From positions 61,423-125,422 of the forward strand of contig JAADVB010000021.1 of NCBI GenBank assembly GCA_023334545.1: DNA of 64,000 nt, given 5' to 3'. Below the pieces are notes generated by a model. The model did no database searches. It was not told where the DNA came from and was given only the letters and a program-made list of their open reading frames with translations. Below, one piece after another: positions 1 to 13,755 of this stretch (positions within the stretch are counted from its first letter, which is position 1; every line of letters begins with the position of its first letter). The translations under genes and the position numbers were made by a program. This DNA comes from Salisapilia sapeloensis (taxonomy: Eukaryota; Oomycota; Peronosporomycetes; Peronosporales; Salisapiliaceae).

Positions 1-2
1 TG

Positions 3-764
3 CTCGAAAGAGCCAAACGCGAGAAAGTGCGGCAAGCAAAGCGGCATCAAGCAGCAGGAAAGATTCAGTCGGTTGCTAGAGGTTACCTAGGAAGAGTCCG
101 CGTCAAACAGACCCAGCAGCGTATCGAACGAGAGCGCAACGCCCGTACTAAAGAGATGGAAGAGCAATTAGCGACAGCTGAAGCCAAGCTTAAGGAGGCC
201 TTGTCGGAACAGGAGACTGCTGCTGCGGAAGAAGCTGCAGACAACTGGGTCGAGTACTGGGACGAAAGCGCCCAAACATCGTACTTTTACAATATTAAAA
301 CGCAAGAAGCAACGTGGACGCGACCTACATGCTGGGGACCTGCGGACACGACAATGGACACTTCTGCTAGTGCGAATGCGACGGAATACGCCTATCAGAC
401 AGTTCCCGTCATGTCCATGCCAAGCCTGCAGTACTATACAAGCTACTTCCAGCCGCAGCCGATGATCCTCCCCTCGTTCATGATGCCGCAAGCATACGCT
501 GACAACTTTGGTTACTACGACCCGATGGGCCAGTACCATTACTACAACGAAGCCCAAGCGTTCAATAGCAGCTACTACCTGCCTACGATGACAAACCCAG
601 CAGCAGACGCCTACACGGATCAAAGCCTGTCGTACGAGACGACAGAAGGGAGTGAGATTCCTGTCGATGCAGCGACGGACCAGCCGTGGCAGCAGTACTA
701 TGACGAGCACACTGGCGCAGCCTACTACTACAATCGCGAGACTGGTGAAAACTACTGGGCCTAG
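3..764 (+). CDS. IQ-motif and WW-domain protein, C-terminal part (5' end outside window)
   Basis: The frame is open from base 3, so the gene begins upstream of the window. The visible 253 residues start with basic helical sequence containing one IQ calmodulin-binding motif (IQSVARGYLGRVRVK). An E/A-rich coiled-coil stretch follows, then a WW domain (W in NWVEYWDE, closing at ATWTRP). Next is a Y/M/Q/A-rich low-complexity linker, then a second WW domain that ends the protein (PWQQYYDE to NYWA). WW domains bind proline-rich ligands, and IQ motifs bind calmodulin or myosin light chains, so an adaptor role near cytoskeleton or signalling is inferred. The second WW domain lacks the usual distal proline because the protein stops just after its second tryptophan. 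The family cannot be named from the fragment. The gene is convergent with CDC16, with only 67 bases between stops. Confidence 0.85.
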   Translation, partial: LERAKREKVRQAKRHQAAGKIQSVARGYLGRVRVKQTQQRIERERNARTKEMEEQLATAEAKLKEALSEQETAAAEEAADNWVEYWDESAQTSYFYNIKTQEATWTRPTCWGPADTTMDTSASANATEYAYQTVPVMSMPSLQYYTSYFQPQPMILPSFMMPQAYADNFGYYDPMGQYHYYNEAQAFNSSYYLPTMTNPAADAYTDQSLSYETTEGSEIPVDAATDQPWQQYYDEHTGAAYYYNRETGENYWA

Positions 765-831
765 AATTGCGAATCAAAGCCACACTTTATATATTAGCTT
801 TCTGCCTCGAGCTCTTGCTTTCTCTGCATAT

Positions 832-3126
832 TCATAAACTATCGTCCGACAGATCAAAATTCGACTGATCCAACGACTGCTGATTCGGCTCGATACTGCT
901 GTAGGACTGGTCAAGATTCAGCATACGCGCGACGGGCTCCGTGTGCATCGGCGAAGAGTCTTTCGTCGTCGACAGAAGCGATTCTTGAAATGCCTTCGTG
1001 ATCATCTCTCCCGCTAGTGCATCCTCGGCATCGTACGCTAGTGCCTACTCGCCATGACAAAGATCAGCATCTTACTATGAATGCAAAGAAGAAAGAGACG
1101 TACCGAATGGTAGCAATCGATGGCTTGGTCCAGATTACCCTGCAGATGGTATGTGAATCCCAACGCAGAGTGTGCTGACGCCTACAGTGCACAGCACATA
1201 AGACGATTGCAACAACTAAATCTAAGTAAAAAAGCGTCCGTACGTTGGTGGGGGCATAGTATAGCGCTCGCGTAAAGGACCGTATCGCCTGATCAAACTT
1301 CCTACAGCAACAAAATAAGACCACAAGTCACCAAGTAAAGCAGATTCAGCGCACCGTAGCTTGCGATACGAGACGCCGAGGTTGAAAAGTGTCGGTTCCC
1401 ACGCCACCATCAAATTCTACATCCATCCAAGTGCATTAGACGCATCATCTACGACGTACAAGCCAGCGAAAGGTACCGTTGGCAAATGACTACAAAGTTC
1501 CAAAGCCTTGTTGAACGAAGCAACCGCCTGGATGTAGTTGCTACAGGCAAAGTAGACGCTCCCGAGCTCATTATAGATGAGCGGATCAGTCGGACACAGC
1601 TCCTTTGCTTTATTCAAACAGTCCTGAGCTTCAAGAAGCGAGTCTGTGCGTCGATGCTCCATGCCCAAGTACAAATGGACGAGATGATTCGCCGGGAAGA
1701 GCTTCGCAGCTATTCGGTAGCACCCCACTGCCTGGTCGCTATCCTTTTGTGCTGCAAATGCGTTGCCGAATCCAACCCACGCAGGCGCATAAGAAGCGTC
1801 CATCGTAGTCGCTTTATAAAAATAGTGCTGCGCCTCGTCCATCTTGTCGGCCAGCAGGTAGTAACACCCGACGCTGTACCACGTACTACCCTCCTTCGGG
1901 TACGTATCCACCTACACAGCGTCATTAGACCAAGCCACTTATACTAGGCAGGAGGAACGTACCAACTCATGTGCATAGTGATACAGATTCTGCTTTTGTT
2001 TGAGCACAAACATGCTGCCGACGTAGACAGTTATGATGTGAGGGTTGTACGGATCCTGCCGTCGCACTCGTTCACATACTTCCAGACTCTGATCGAACTG
2101 CTGCTGACAGTACAAGGTCTCTGCTTTCGCCACCGCCTAGTCAAACGAGATAAGAGCTGCATCTATGAGATAGCTGTACTGACAACGTACCAAGTCGAGG
2201 TTCTGCTGCAGACCGAGCTTATCGTCGATACTAGAGAACTTGTCGTCAACAGAGACATTCGCATCGTACTTGCCAATGTAGGATGCGTACAAGTCCTTGA
2301 GCATGCCTGTTTCATCTTTGGCAAAGTGGAGCGACCGCATTAACTGCTTCTCATCTACTGCCGTTAAGACCTGCTTTTCCACGAGACGAAAGAAAGCTTC
2401 CGAGCACCGGACATCACATCTAATCGATGCTTTCCAGTACGTCGTCGCTTTCTCCAGATGACCAGCAGCTTCATACGCGTCGGCGATCACAAGCGCTAAG
2501 GACGCAACGACATTGACTTCACTGTCCTGTACCTGATCAAACTGCTTGCTCATCTCTTCCACGCCGTCCTCCGTACTCGGCAAGAGAGATCCGACGTATT
2601 CTAAATACTCTTCATGGTCGTCCGTCGCCAGCATACACTGACCGAGCAGTAGGAACGCATCAAGCGCCGTCTTGTCCAGCGTCGTCCTCGTCTGTAAGCT
2701 TAGCAATGGAGACTTTTGTAGTAACGCAATGGCTCGCTTGTATTGCTTCTCCCAGTAGCAGCACTCGATGAACAGCAGCTCATCCTGTGCCGACTGCGGC
2801 GCGAGCGATGCCAATTTATCTGCGTAGAAGAGTGCAGAGCCAAAGTGGCGTTTACGTAGACACGAGTGTGTGAGCTGACGAAGAGAGTGGATGGGGCGGA
2901 CAGAGCCACTGGGCGAAGCGCTCCTCCTAGGCGCTGCCACCATGGGCTTGGTGGTGACGAGGTCCGAGGACGGCACAACATTCGAGTGGTCTCGGTTCTC
3001 TCTATTGGCAAGCGGCGGTATATCCTCACGGCGCTTAATACGTTTGCCGACCATTATTCGATCTTCCTGGACAATTCTCCGGCGCTTATGGCTCGCCTCC
3101 GTCTCCACTGGCGCGTCTCTTACCAT
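832..3126 (-). CDS. CDC16: Anaphase-promoting complex subunit 6 (CDC16), TPR protein
   Basis: CDC16/APC6 is a TPR scaffold subunit of the APC/C, the ubiquitin ligase that drives mitotic exit. Seven exons join in frame: 3126-2191, 2136-1963, 1911-1477, 1416-1355, 1301-1244, 1181-1104 and 1044-832. The product is 651 aa, near the usual CDC16 length. Introns are 51-62 nt and all are GT..AG. Tandem TPRs run through most of the protein. Signature stretches match the family: LQQNLDLAVAKAETLY, GSTWYSVGCYYL, YAPAWVGFGNAFA and SALGFTYHLQGNLDQAI. The N-terminal 70 residues are basic and disordered, and the C-terminal 60 are acidic/polar and S/Q-rich. The ATG at 3126 is the first in-frame ATG; the longer open frame before it starts only at GTG. 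The intron starting at 1354 is needed to restore the TPR consensus (YRKLR/KFDQA). The gene shares a 277-base divergent promoter with cysteine dioxygenase. Confidence 0.93.
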
Positions 3127-3403
3127 AGTATTCTCTCGGAACGTTGGCCCTTCCACAAAAACGATCCGTTACACGCTCACAGGCGTTTCTCTCGTCGTCC
3201 CAAATAAGGTCTCAAGGAAGACGAAGAGCTAGCAAGCACTCGAAGCACTCGGCCAAGGAGTCGACTCCCGATGTTGTCCGATTTACAATCCAGACCCACA
3301 AGCTTACAATTCTGCACATGATCAGAGTGGTATTTTATGACTTTTCGACACAAGAGACGTGTCTCCCGCACATCAGCACATCATAAGTCGCGAAGAAGAA
3401 AAG

Positions 3404-4025
3404 ATGAAGGTCGAGTCGTTACCAGATCTCGTTGCTGCCGTCGAAGACGTGCTACGAAAGCAACCAGAGCTACCTCTCAAAAGCAAGACTGAGCTACGCC
3501 AACTTTTAGAGTATTTAGCATGTATGAAACTAGCCTACTGCCTTGGTACTCATTGCTGCCTGCAGAGCCTACTCGGGCGACTTGGAAGAACTCGCGTCGT
3601 TTGCTCACTTTGACTATTCACGCAACTATACTCGCAACTTGATCTCGACGGATAATGAGACCTACGCACTCATGCTCTTGTGCTGGAACCGCGGAAAATA
3701 CAGCCCCATCCATGACCATCCGTGCAATGGCTGCTGGGTCAAGCACATCCAAGGCCGTGTCAATGAGGTGCGTTACGTCCGGTCGGAAGATGGAAAGCTG
3801 GCGGAAGCAGCCAATGACGTCATCACGTCCGGCGTCTCGTACATGGACGACTCGCTCGGTCTGCACAAGATTGGCAACCCGGATGCCGATATGGATGCCA
3901 TCACACTCCACCTGTACTCGCCTCCGTACGAAAAGTGCCGCATCTGGCTTGACCCAGAAGACGCCGACAAGAGCTCTGTTGCTGTCTCGAACTACTACTC
4001 GGAGTTTGGTGAGATTACCGGATAA
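3404..4025 (+). CDS. CDO1: Cysteine dioxygenase (type I)
   Basis: This is an iron cupin enzyme that oxidises L-cysteine to cysteine sulfinate with O2. Two exons (3404-3510 and 3566-4025) with a 55-nt intron give 188 aa, close to the roughly 200 aa of the family. The three iron ligands are visible as His85 and His87 (SPIHDH) and His136 (DSLGLHKI). Arg59 (YTRNL) matches the substrate-carboxylate arginine. Cys92 and Tyr153 (LHLYSPP) match the pair that forms the thioether cofactor in mammalian CDO, and His151 matches the catalytic His. All key residues are therefore present and the enzyme should be active in the cytosol. The splice joins LLE to AYSG, which restores the family alignment. The sister ADO/PCO-type enzyme lies at 30374-31345. 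Confidence 0.93.
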
Positions 4026-4512
4026 CCGAAATGCACATCCCACGTCTGTTTTCTCCTTGTCCTCGTTTCCTTATCTGCCATCATATGCAAGTTTAGCTTG
4101 CTATAATATATACTTGGCTGCACTACGATACAATTAAGCTGTTTCTCCTGCAACTGAATGCAGCATGAAGAGATAGGTGCTCATATAAGAAAAAATCGTC
4201 CTTCTGCGGTTGTATGTCTGATGACATCCGACAATTCTAGCTCCTTGTCTTTTATCCTCAAAAGATGACGTGTAGATTCTATTCCTACGACTTGATACTG
4301 TGTCATACCTATAGCAATCTATAATTTGATGAATACGTTCATCTCTTCTTTTTTCTTCCAGCATTTAAACTCATGAGAAAGCGTCGTACATGTCCATTTG
4401 ACAGCAAGATGCAATACCTACGAAAGTAAATCTGTAGGATTTATTTGATGTTTTCATACCTATCTGAAAGGAACTAACATGTGCGCTACAGATCGACGGC
4501 ACGAAAAATAGT
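4026..4512. other. Intergenic, convergent 3' flanks
   Basis: This stretch of 487 bases lies between the stop codons of cysteine dioxygenase and the J-protein, which converge. It is AT-rich, and short ORFs across it show no recognisable protein features. It probably holds the two 3' UTRs; nothing else is seen. Confidence 0.5.
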
Positions 4513-5351
4513 CTAAATGAAGCCAAAGTAACTGAGGAGTACGACGCCAAGCCAGAGGTAGGTGAACGGGATGCCCATGAACCAAAGCACAGCGCAGATG
4601 AGCAGTGTGCTTCCTCCAAAGCGAGATGCAGGCGCCTGCTCCACGTTCTCATCTCTTCCACGTCCTCCGTTCGGTCTAGTATTACAGAAAGATAAGAATG
4701 TTTGTCACGCGATACGAGCTCAAGACAAGACGTACTGTGGCTGCTGGAACGGATTCCCATTTCGGCGTCGCATGTGAGGAGGTGGTCCGCCGAAGGAAGT
4801 AAAGGTCATGCCCGGGCCGAACTGTCTGACGCGAATGCCACCGGGTCCTCCTCGCATACCATCCTGGAAAAAGACCGAGAACGGATCTTCTCCTCCAAAG
4901 AAGGCTCTGAAAAGCTCCTCGGCATCTTGCTGCTGGAAGCCGTGCATGTTCGCACCAGCCCCAGCGTTTCCGCTCGGACCGCCAGTAACAGCGTCCTTGC
5001 CGAAGCGATCATAATGACTTCGCTTGCTCTCATCCGACAGCACAGCGTACGCCTACAGAGTAATAACTAGCTTCTCAGTACTTGTATATGGTACACAAGG
5101 TATAATAAAGAGTTATACCTCTCCAATTTCCTTAAACTTCTTCTCCGCCGCTTCCTTATCGTCCGGATTCTTGTCTAGAAGGTGTCGTCGAGGAAGGAAT
5201 GAGAATCTAATCGGCAAAACACTCACTTGGAAATACTCTACGTACCTGGATGATGGCGTACAGCTAGCTTCCGATACGCCTTCTTAATCTCGTCACCAGT
5301 CGCCGTCTCACTCACCTGCAGCACCTCATAATACGTCGTGTCGACTGCCAT
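4513..5351 (-). CDS. J-domain protein with C-terminal membrane anchor
   Basis: Four exons (5351-5246, 5174-5119, 5052-4736, 4675-4513) give 213 aa. The J-domain occupies residues 5-70 and carries the HPD tripeptide at 34-36, split by an intron at the D codon. It should stimulate the ATPase of an Hsp70. A G/F-rich linker with [15 protein letters not shown] follows, resembling DNAJB-type linkers, then a short polar segment. The last exon encodes a strongly hydrophobic terminus (about 182-213, including [18 protein letters not shown]), consistent with one or two membrane passes and a tail anchor. There is no zinc-finger region and no signal peptide. A cytosol-facing J-domain on the ER or outer mitochondrial membrane is inferred. 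The last exon rests on frame continuity across a 60-nt intron. It diverges from COX6A across 227 bases. Confidence 0.85.
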
Positions 5352-5578
5352 CGTCCCGCTCGGCGACGAGTGTCTCGAGTTGTGTCCAGTGGCAATACGT
5401 GTTTTATTCGTGGCATCTTGTAAACGTCCGCTGACATAAAAACGCGTCTTCTCATAAACTGCCACCGCGCTTTCCGCCGCACAACCACAAAACAGCACTG
5501 ATCGAACCGCCGGGAGCGCATACAAATATGATGGTAGGCTCCTTCCAATGCTACCGATGCACACATACCTAAACGTCT

Positions 5579-5965
5579 ATGCAGTCCATGTTGATGAAAG
5601 GAGCGCGTACGACTACGCAGGTGGCCCGCAAGGGTGCCCGTCAGATGTCCTCTGCTACGGAAGAAGAGGCCAAGTGTACGTTTCATCTCGCTTTTCAAAT
5701 ACAAATACAAAGATCTTACGTATGCAATATGAAAACAGCTCAGATGGAGCGATGGACCATGATCTCTAAGGGCATGATGGGTCTCGTCGGTGCCTTCACG
5801 GTCTTCCAGATTTTCGCGCACGGACACGAACACCATGAGCCTGCCCCCGAGTACACGTACCTCAAGCTTCGCAACAAGCCGTTCCCGTGGGAAGTCTCGG
5901 ACTGCGACCTGTTGGACTTTGAGTGCAAGAGGAAGGTCCGTGAGGCCAAGGAGGCGATGGAATAA
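5579..5965 (+). CDS. COX6A: Cytochrome c oxidase subunit 6A
   Basis: This is a small nuclear-encoded subunit of mitochondrial complex IV. Exons 5579-5675 and 5739-5965, with a 63-nt intron, give 107 aa. An N-terminal presequence rich in K/R/T and low in acid (residues 1-25) suggests mitochondrial import. A single membrane helix follows (around MGLVGAFTVFQIFAHG). After it comes the subunit's hallmark HEHHEP...YLKLRNKPFPW, placed as in other COX6A proteins. The start is ambiguous. An ATG-ATG at 5528-5533 followed by GT, and an AG at 5583-5584, would define a 51-nt upstream intron and join in frame to TCC ATG, changing only the first residues. Confidence 0.9.
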   Translation: MQSMLMKGARTTTQVARKGARQMSSATEEEAKCTFHLAFQIQIQRSYVCNMKTAQMERWTMISKGMMGLVGAFTVFQIFAHGHEHHEPAPEYTYLKLRNKPFPWEVSDCDLLDFECKRKVREAKEAME

Positions 5966-8589
<2,624 letters not shown>

Positions 8590-8684
8590 GCTCGATTAGG
8601 TTGACTCTAGCATAAGAAGCTACGAATACATAGGTCTGTTTCCAAAATCCTTGTGCTTGTCGTAGAGAAAAGTCTATTGATGTT

Positions 8685-10971
8685 TTATTCGGTCTTGGAA
8701 GCACTCTTCTTACTGCTCGATCGACGCAAAGTCGATCCCTTGCTTGCTCCTTCCTCTTCATTCGAACCGCCGAGAGACTCGGACAGCTCCGGCTGGATCT
8801 GACCCGTCACTTCCAGAATGTCTTTGCACTGGTCGATCCACTCCACGAGCTGCTTGAGCGAAATACGACCGTCGTTATCTTCATCCAACTGGGCAATCAG
8901 CCACTCGACGTCCTCTCGCTCATGCCGCTTTCGGAAGATCGTCAGTACCGCGTCTCGGAGCTCTTCCGCCGACAGTACACCGTCGCTGTCTCGATCCAAG
9001 ACGTTGAGCCTGTCGCCAACGTCCTTGTCGACCTTGTCCAGATCCACTTCCAACTTGCTCAGCATCTGCTCCAGACGCTGCATCATCCGACTCGCCGTCT
9101 TGCTCTCCCGTCGCGCCATCTTGGCACCGATGCGTCCCGCCGCGAGCTGCTCTTCCACATCCATCTCTGTCTTGCTCTTCAGAAGCTGATCTAACGCCGC
9201 TCGTTCTCGACTCACGATACTCTTCGACGCAAGGGACTCGAGCGTACTCAGCTCTTCCAACGTCACGATGTTCTCAATTGACTTGGACTCCTCCGTCTTC
9301 TCCTCCACTGATGTAATCTCCGGCGCGTCCTCTGCACTTCCATCCATCGCGACGCTCGTGACCTCTTCCTCTGCCTGTGCATCCTCCCCGTCCTCCTTCT
9401 TCTTTCCTTCCTCTCGGAACTTTTCTTCATCTGCAATCATCTCGTTCTGGTATCGAATGTTCTCAAGACGACGCTCACGCAGCTCCCGACTCTCCTCCTT
9501 GCTACTAGGTGCCGACAGCGCCACTTCAGTCACGAGCTCTTCATCTAGACTAGACATACTCGTCGCGAGCATCTCCTCCACGCTCTCCGTCGACGCAGTG
9601 ATGTTAAACGCGCGAGACATCAAGAGTAGAGATGCAGGAACGTTTTTGTTGATGCTCAAGTCCAGCCACTGGCGCATCTGACGCAAGTACCCGGCCTTGG
9701 TCAGCCCCGTCGCGCGCATGCCTCGCTCCATGCACGCCTGTCGGAGCTCTTCCTTGTTCAGATCCTCCAGACCTTCCCAGATAATGTCCTGGTCATCGTT
9801 CTTGAGCTGTCGAACGCGATTCCGGAGCTGGAAACGAAGGATGCTGTCGTTACCGTACGGCTGGATGCCCATGAACCTACACAAACCCACGAGCTGCGGA
9901 CGAGAGATGTTATCGAGCATCAACTCGTCGTTAAAGAGCTTGGCGATCTTTAACGTCTCGTCGGCCGATAATACTTCGCCCTTCTGCGCACGCTCAACGA
10001 AGCTCACGACTTCCTTGGCCGTCGCGCGACGCTCTTCCGGGACACTGTCACTGTCCCGCGTGTCCTGCATCACCTCCTTCACCGTCTCCTGCATGAACTC
10101 GGCGAGAGACACTCGGAGCTGCAGCTGACGCTTCATGTCTTCCTCTCTCTGGTACGCGTCCTTAAAAGTACTCGGGAGCATGTTCGGGAAGAGCTTGAGG
10201 GCTACTGGCAACAGAGCTTCCATGAAAGGAACGATCAGGAAGAAGGAGAACGGGATCAGACGCAAGAGATCCACGACCGTCCGACGCAGCTGCTTGCGTT
10301 CTCGACGAGAGATCACGTGGCCTTGCAAGAGACGTCGGACGATACGACTGCACGTCGTCACGTCAGCCCACAAAAGCTTGGATCCGAGCCAGTAGTGACG
10401 CGCCTCCTTCTTGATCATCTCCTTTTGCTTGATCAGCCACGCCTTCACCCGCGGTGGGTCCGTCACGATGAGAGACAAGGCATGTGCGACGGTCCGAACG
10501 CCGTTCATAGCCATCTCAGGCGTTCGTTTCGCAAAGCCTAGCGCGCGTTCTGACAACCGAGGGATGTCATTCTCCAAGTCATCGACTCGAATCAACCTTC
10601 GCTCGCCTCCTTTCTCCAATGCCGACTCGAGCTTCTTCTCCTATCATCTTGTGAGATGAGAATGATACAAGATCATCTAGTATAAAACCTACTTGAGCTT
10701 TGATCTTAGTACGTCGACGTCGAGCTGCCTGGATCTTCTTCTTTGCAGCTGCAGCGTCAGCCTGTGCCAACGGCGTGTTCTTAGCATTGCTCGTCGCAAA
10801 GTGCCGAGCAAAGGCGAGTGTCGTGGACGGGTACTCTTTCGCCAAAGGCATTAATGCTGGCGTCGATGACCTATCCTGTGAAGACGTCGGCGGTTGCAAC
10901 GCAGACAGCGCATAGTGCTGCCTCGGCTGCATGGCCGGTCGGAGGACTCGTCTCACGCCGATACGAAGCAT
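8685..10971 (-). CDS. LETM1: LETM1-like mitochondrial inner-membrane protein with two EF-hands
   Basis: LETM1 supports K+/H+ and Ca2+/H+ exchange and ribosome binding at the mitochondrial inner membrane. Two exons (10971-10693 and 10640-8685, 52-nt intron) give 744 aa. The N-terminus is R/A/S-rich and free of acid, a typical presequence. A single membrane segment lies at about 220-247 (LIPFSFFLIVPFMEALLPVA) and leads into the conserved LETM1 ribosome-binding-like domain (ALKLFPNMLPSTF). Long acidic coiled coils occupy about 400-600. Two EF-hand loops close the protein: DRDSDGVLSAEE near 641 and DEDNDGRISLKQ near 678, both with intact ligand positions. Two canonical loops suggest direct Ca2+ control. 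The start codon is only 73 bases from that of the divergent gene at 11045, so the promoter must be shared. Confidence 0.93.
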
Positions 10972-11044
10972 GCGTGTTAAGTAGACGGAATATGTGGTTG
11001 TGACCCTCGAGCCTCCATCGCATACTTTATCCTAGTCAGTAGGA

Positions 11045-13708
11045 ATGACCGTCCGAATGGAGTACAAATGGAGACGAGACCTCCAGTGGCCTGCTGTGCG
11101 AGGGCAGCGAGTACTAGACGCTGCTCTAGATCCTCCACATGACTATGGATTGGAGACATGTACCACGACACCTGGGCATGTCGCGATTGTCCTGCGATTA
11201 AAAAATGACAAGCAAAGATCGACTGCTGGTACTGCTCAAGATACGCCTCGCGTCGTCTTCGTACTGGACGCTGTGCCGCCTTCGAAACCAGTTGCGAATG
11301 AGCCTCTATCAGGGGGATTCGCTGGACTGCGTACGACAGGCCAAACGGCCGTCGACGAGCTACGTATCGTCCAGGAGCTCTTCGCGACATCCAAAATAGG
11401 CAAAGAAGGTGTTGTTATCGCCAAGAGCCCGCTGCTATGCGCTCGCTTCGACTGTCCGATCGTCTCTCTTCGTTTCATCCAGTCGTCTCCTTCCTCCAAC
11501 TCTAACACGAAAACTTCGTCATCGTCGCTGCGATGCCTCGTTGCCCGTCAAGACGGTTTGGCATACATCTGGGAGTGGAGTAGCGACTTGTATCAGTGGA
11601 CGTACCTGAACAAGCTCAGCTTCCTCTCGAATCCAAACCTCCGATGGACACGACCAGTGGAAATGTTCACCACGACGACCGATAGACCTTTTGCAGGAGA
11701 CGCACTGGAGCTCTCGTGGTGGTCTCGAGAGTCACGTGCCGAGCCAAAGCTGTGCTTCCGTCAAGTCCATTTCGATCAGGATCCTACTACGTTCCGGACT
11801 GAAATCTCCGTCGGAGCTGCTTTCTCCACGGACGTAACCAACGTCAAGCACTTGGAAAGCAGTTCCATCGGACTTTGGATCGTCTCGGCCTCATCTGGCA
11901 TTCACTTTCGTGGTGCTGGTTCGCTTCGTATCATATCGCTACCATGGAAACATGTGCTAGAGACTCCAAAGTACGACCCATCTCTCTTCTTTTGCGCTCA
12001 TAACGTGACGGGAGAGCTTCTTATTATTTCTCCTGCCACAGGTCACGTAACTATCGTGCAGCTGAAGCGTGCAGAGAGACTCTTGCAAGCCGAGTCTTTG
12101 CTTTCGTTAAAGGAATGGCAGCGTAAAACCTCTGGCTCCATCCTGTCTGTGAAAGCTCATCGCCACATGCTCCTCGTCTTGTACGCCACGAGACTGGGCG
12201 TTTATAGTCTCGCCACTGGTGATCGACTGACTTGCCTCGACCTGCCTTCTTCTTCTCCAGAGACACCCTGGAGTCTATTGACCACAACCGGTTGTGCCAG
12301 TACTGCCGCCGTCTTCTCTCCGACGACATTCAGCTTCCTCCAGACTCCTCCTGCGAAAGACTTAGCCAAACACCATGAACAAAAGCTACAGAACACCTCT
12401 GCTGCGTTCAGCGTCATCCACTCCTACGGTCCGTCAGGCAAGTTTGAAACCTCCAAGTACGCTCTCCAAGGCATGCAAGAGAGCAATGGGAATGTCCCGG
12501 AGCCTATCCAGCAAGTAGCTACAGAGTCTATTGTCAGTCCTGCTCTCTTCCTCTCATCCGATTCTTCCGCTGCGTCTCAGTGGCAACTGGCTGATGACAT
12601 GTCTAGACTGGTGCTGTATATCTACCGTATCGCTCATGACATTCTCGTCACGGGAAGAATCGGGTCTAGTTTAGATAAAGGGAGTGCCAAGACCACCACT
12701 GGCGTTCAACACTTGACACCAGCAAACCTCGAGACGCTGCATCGTCTTGCCGATTGGATCTACCTCAGTCGACAGCAGCAAGCTCAGCTCAATACAAAGA
12801 ATTATGTGGAGAGCTTGGAGGCAGGCAACGACCGCAACGTTGAGCTGTCTTTTAGTCCGGTCGAAGCGGATTTTAAAGGAGACTTGCGTCTGCGTAACAT
12901 ATCCAGTCTCGATTTTTCCTCTGGCGTCTTATCTCCAGAGCATGCAGATCGTTGGCTGGCGCAATTGGAGATGGCGCTACTTGGCGACAGCACTTTCAAG
13001 CACAGCCACAAGGCTAATGGCATCCATGCGCCGAGTCCTCTGCTCTTTCATGATGAAAGAGTCTTGGCAGATTTCCACGGCACAGTCTCTTCCTTCTCGA
13101 AACAAATGTACATGGAGAGTCTGAGTCGTCTATACCTGCTAAAAGAACCAGAGCACCTTGTCCAGTTCGTACAGCACATGGCTTCTCGTAGTCCTCGTCT
13201 CTTTAACCTTTTGAAAAAAGCTCCGCTTACCCGTTCGTACTCCGAACGAGCGCTCTTGCTACTACCACCTCCATCTAAACTTGCAGAAGCTCCTGATGGA
13301 AAGAATGTCAATCAGCTACTAGCTTATGCTGATTTGCTCTGCAATTGTGGCTTCTTCCTCGAAGCTAGTCATGAGCTCTTGCGTTGGGATCTATATGAGC
13401 AATGTCGTGATAGATTTCTACTCGACAAGGATGCAAATGCATTCCGACGAGCGAAAACGGAGCGAAAGGAAGAGGTACAAGGCACCGTGTACATTGAACT
13501 GCTAAAGTACTGTCTCCTCCATCGAGACGAAATGGCGCTACAGGAACTCCTGCCACGACGCCCTTCGCAAGTGACGCCACTCCAGGTTGTCCAGACGCTA
13601 CGAACTTGCCTCAATCAAATGGAAAAGAAATCTCAAGCCGAACCCAACAAAGTATCTGTGCGAACAGTTCGTAGCGCACTGCTGACGATGCTCAAGGCTT
13701 CAAGCTAA
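11045..13708 (+). CDS. Unidentified large protein, beta-propeller-like N-half and helical C-half
   Basis: A single exon encodes 887 aa. I do not recognise the family. The first 450 residues are beta-rich with short repeated blade-like strands (GLAYIWEWSS, LGVYSLATGDRLTCLDL), as in degenerate WD40 propellers. From about 500 the sequence becomes helical: LADDMSRLVLYIYRIAHDIL, EHLVQFVQHMASRSPRLFNLL, then solenoid-like helices LLAYADLLCNCGFFLEASHE and YIELLKYCLLHRDEMALQEL. A propeller followed by an alpha-solenoid is the plan of coatomer, HOPS/CORVET, BLOC-2 and nucleoporin scaffolds, so a trafficking or pore scaffold is a reasonable guess but unproven. It has no signal peptide and no membrane segment. 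Its stop codon lies 47 bases from that of the dynein gene, which converges on it. Confidence 0.75.
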   Translation: MTVRMEYKWRRDLQWPAVRGQRVLDAALDPPHDYGLETCTTTPGHVAIVLRLKNDKQRSTAGTAQDTPRVVFVLDAVPPSKPVANEPLSGGFAGLRTTGQTAVDELRIVQELFATSKIGKEGVVIAKSPLLCARFDCPIVSLRFIQSSPSSNSNTKTSSSSLRCLVARQDGLAYIWEWSSDLYQWTYLNKLSFLSNPNLRWTRPVEMFTTTTDRPFAGDALELSWWSRESRAEPKLCFRQVHFDQDPTTFRTEISVGAAFSTDVTNVKHLESSSIGLWIVSASSGIHFRGAGSLRIISLPWKHVLETPKYDPSLFFCAHNVTGELLIISPATGHVTIVQLKRAERLLQAESLLSLKEWQRKTSGSILSVKAHRHMLLVLYATRLGVYSLATGDRLTCLDLPSSSPETPWSLLTTTGCASTAAVFSPTTFSFLQTPPAKDLAKHHEQKLQNTSAAFSVIHSYGPSGKFETSKYALQGMQESNGNVPEPIQQVATESIVSPALFLSSDSSAASQWQLADDMSRLVLYIYRIAHDILVTGRIGSSLDKGSAKTTTGVQHLTPANLETLHRLADWIYLSRQQQAQLNTKNYVESLEAGNDRNVELSFSPVEADFKGDLRLRNISSLDFSSGVLSPEHADRWLAQLEMALLGDSTFKHSHKANGIHAPSPLLFHDERVLADFHGTVSSFSKQMYMESLSRLYLLKEPEHLVQFVQHMASRSPRLFNLLKKAPLTRSYSERALLLLPPPSKLAEAPDGKNVNQLLAYADLLCNCGFFLEASHELLRWDLYEQCRDRFLLDKDANAFRRAKTERKEEVQGTVYIELLKYCLLHRDEMALQELLPRRPSQVTPLQVVQTLRTCLNQMEKKSQAEPNKVSVRTVRSALLTMLKASS

Positions 13709-13755
13709 ACGTGAATTGCGTAAATGAAAAAGAATTGACTTTTTGATTTGATTTG

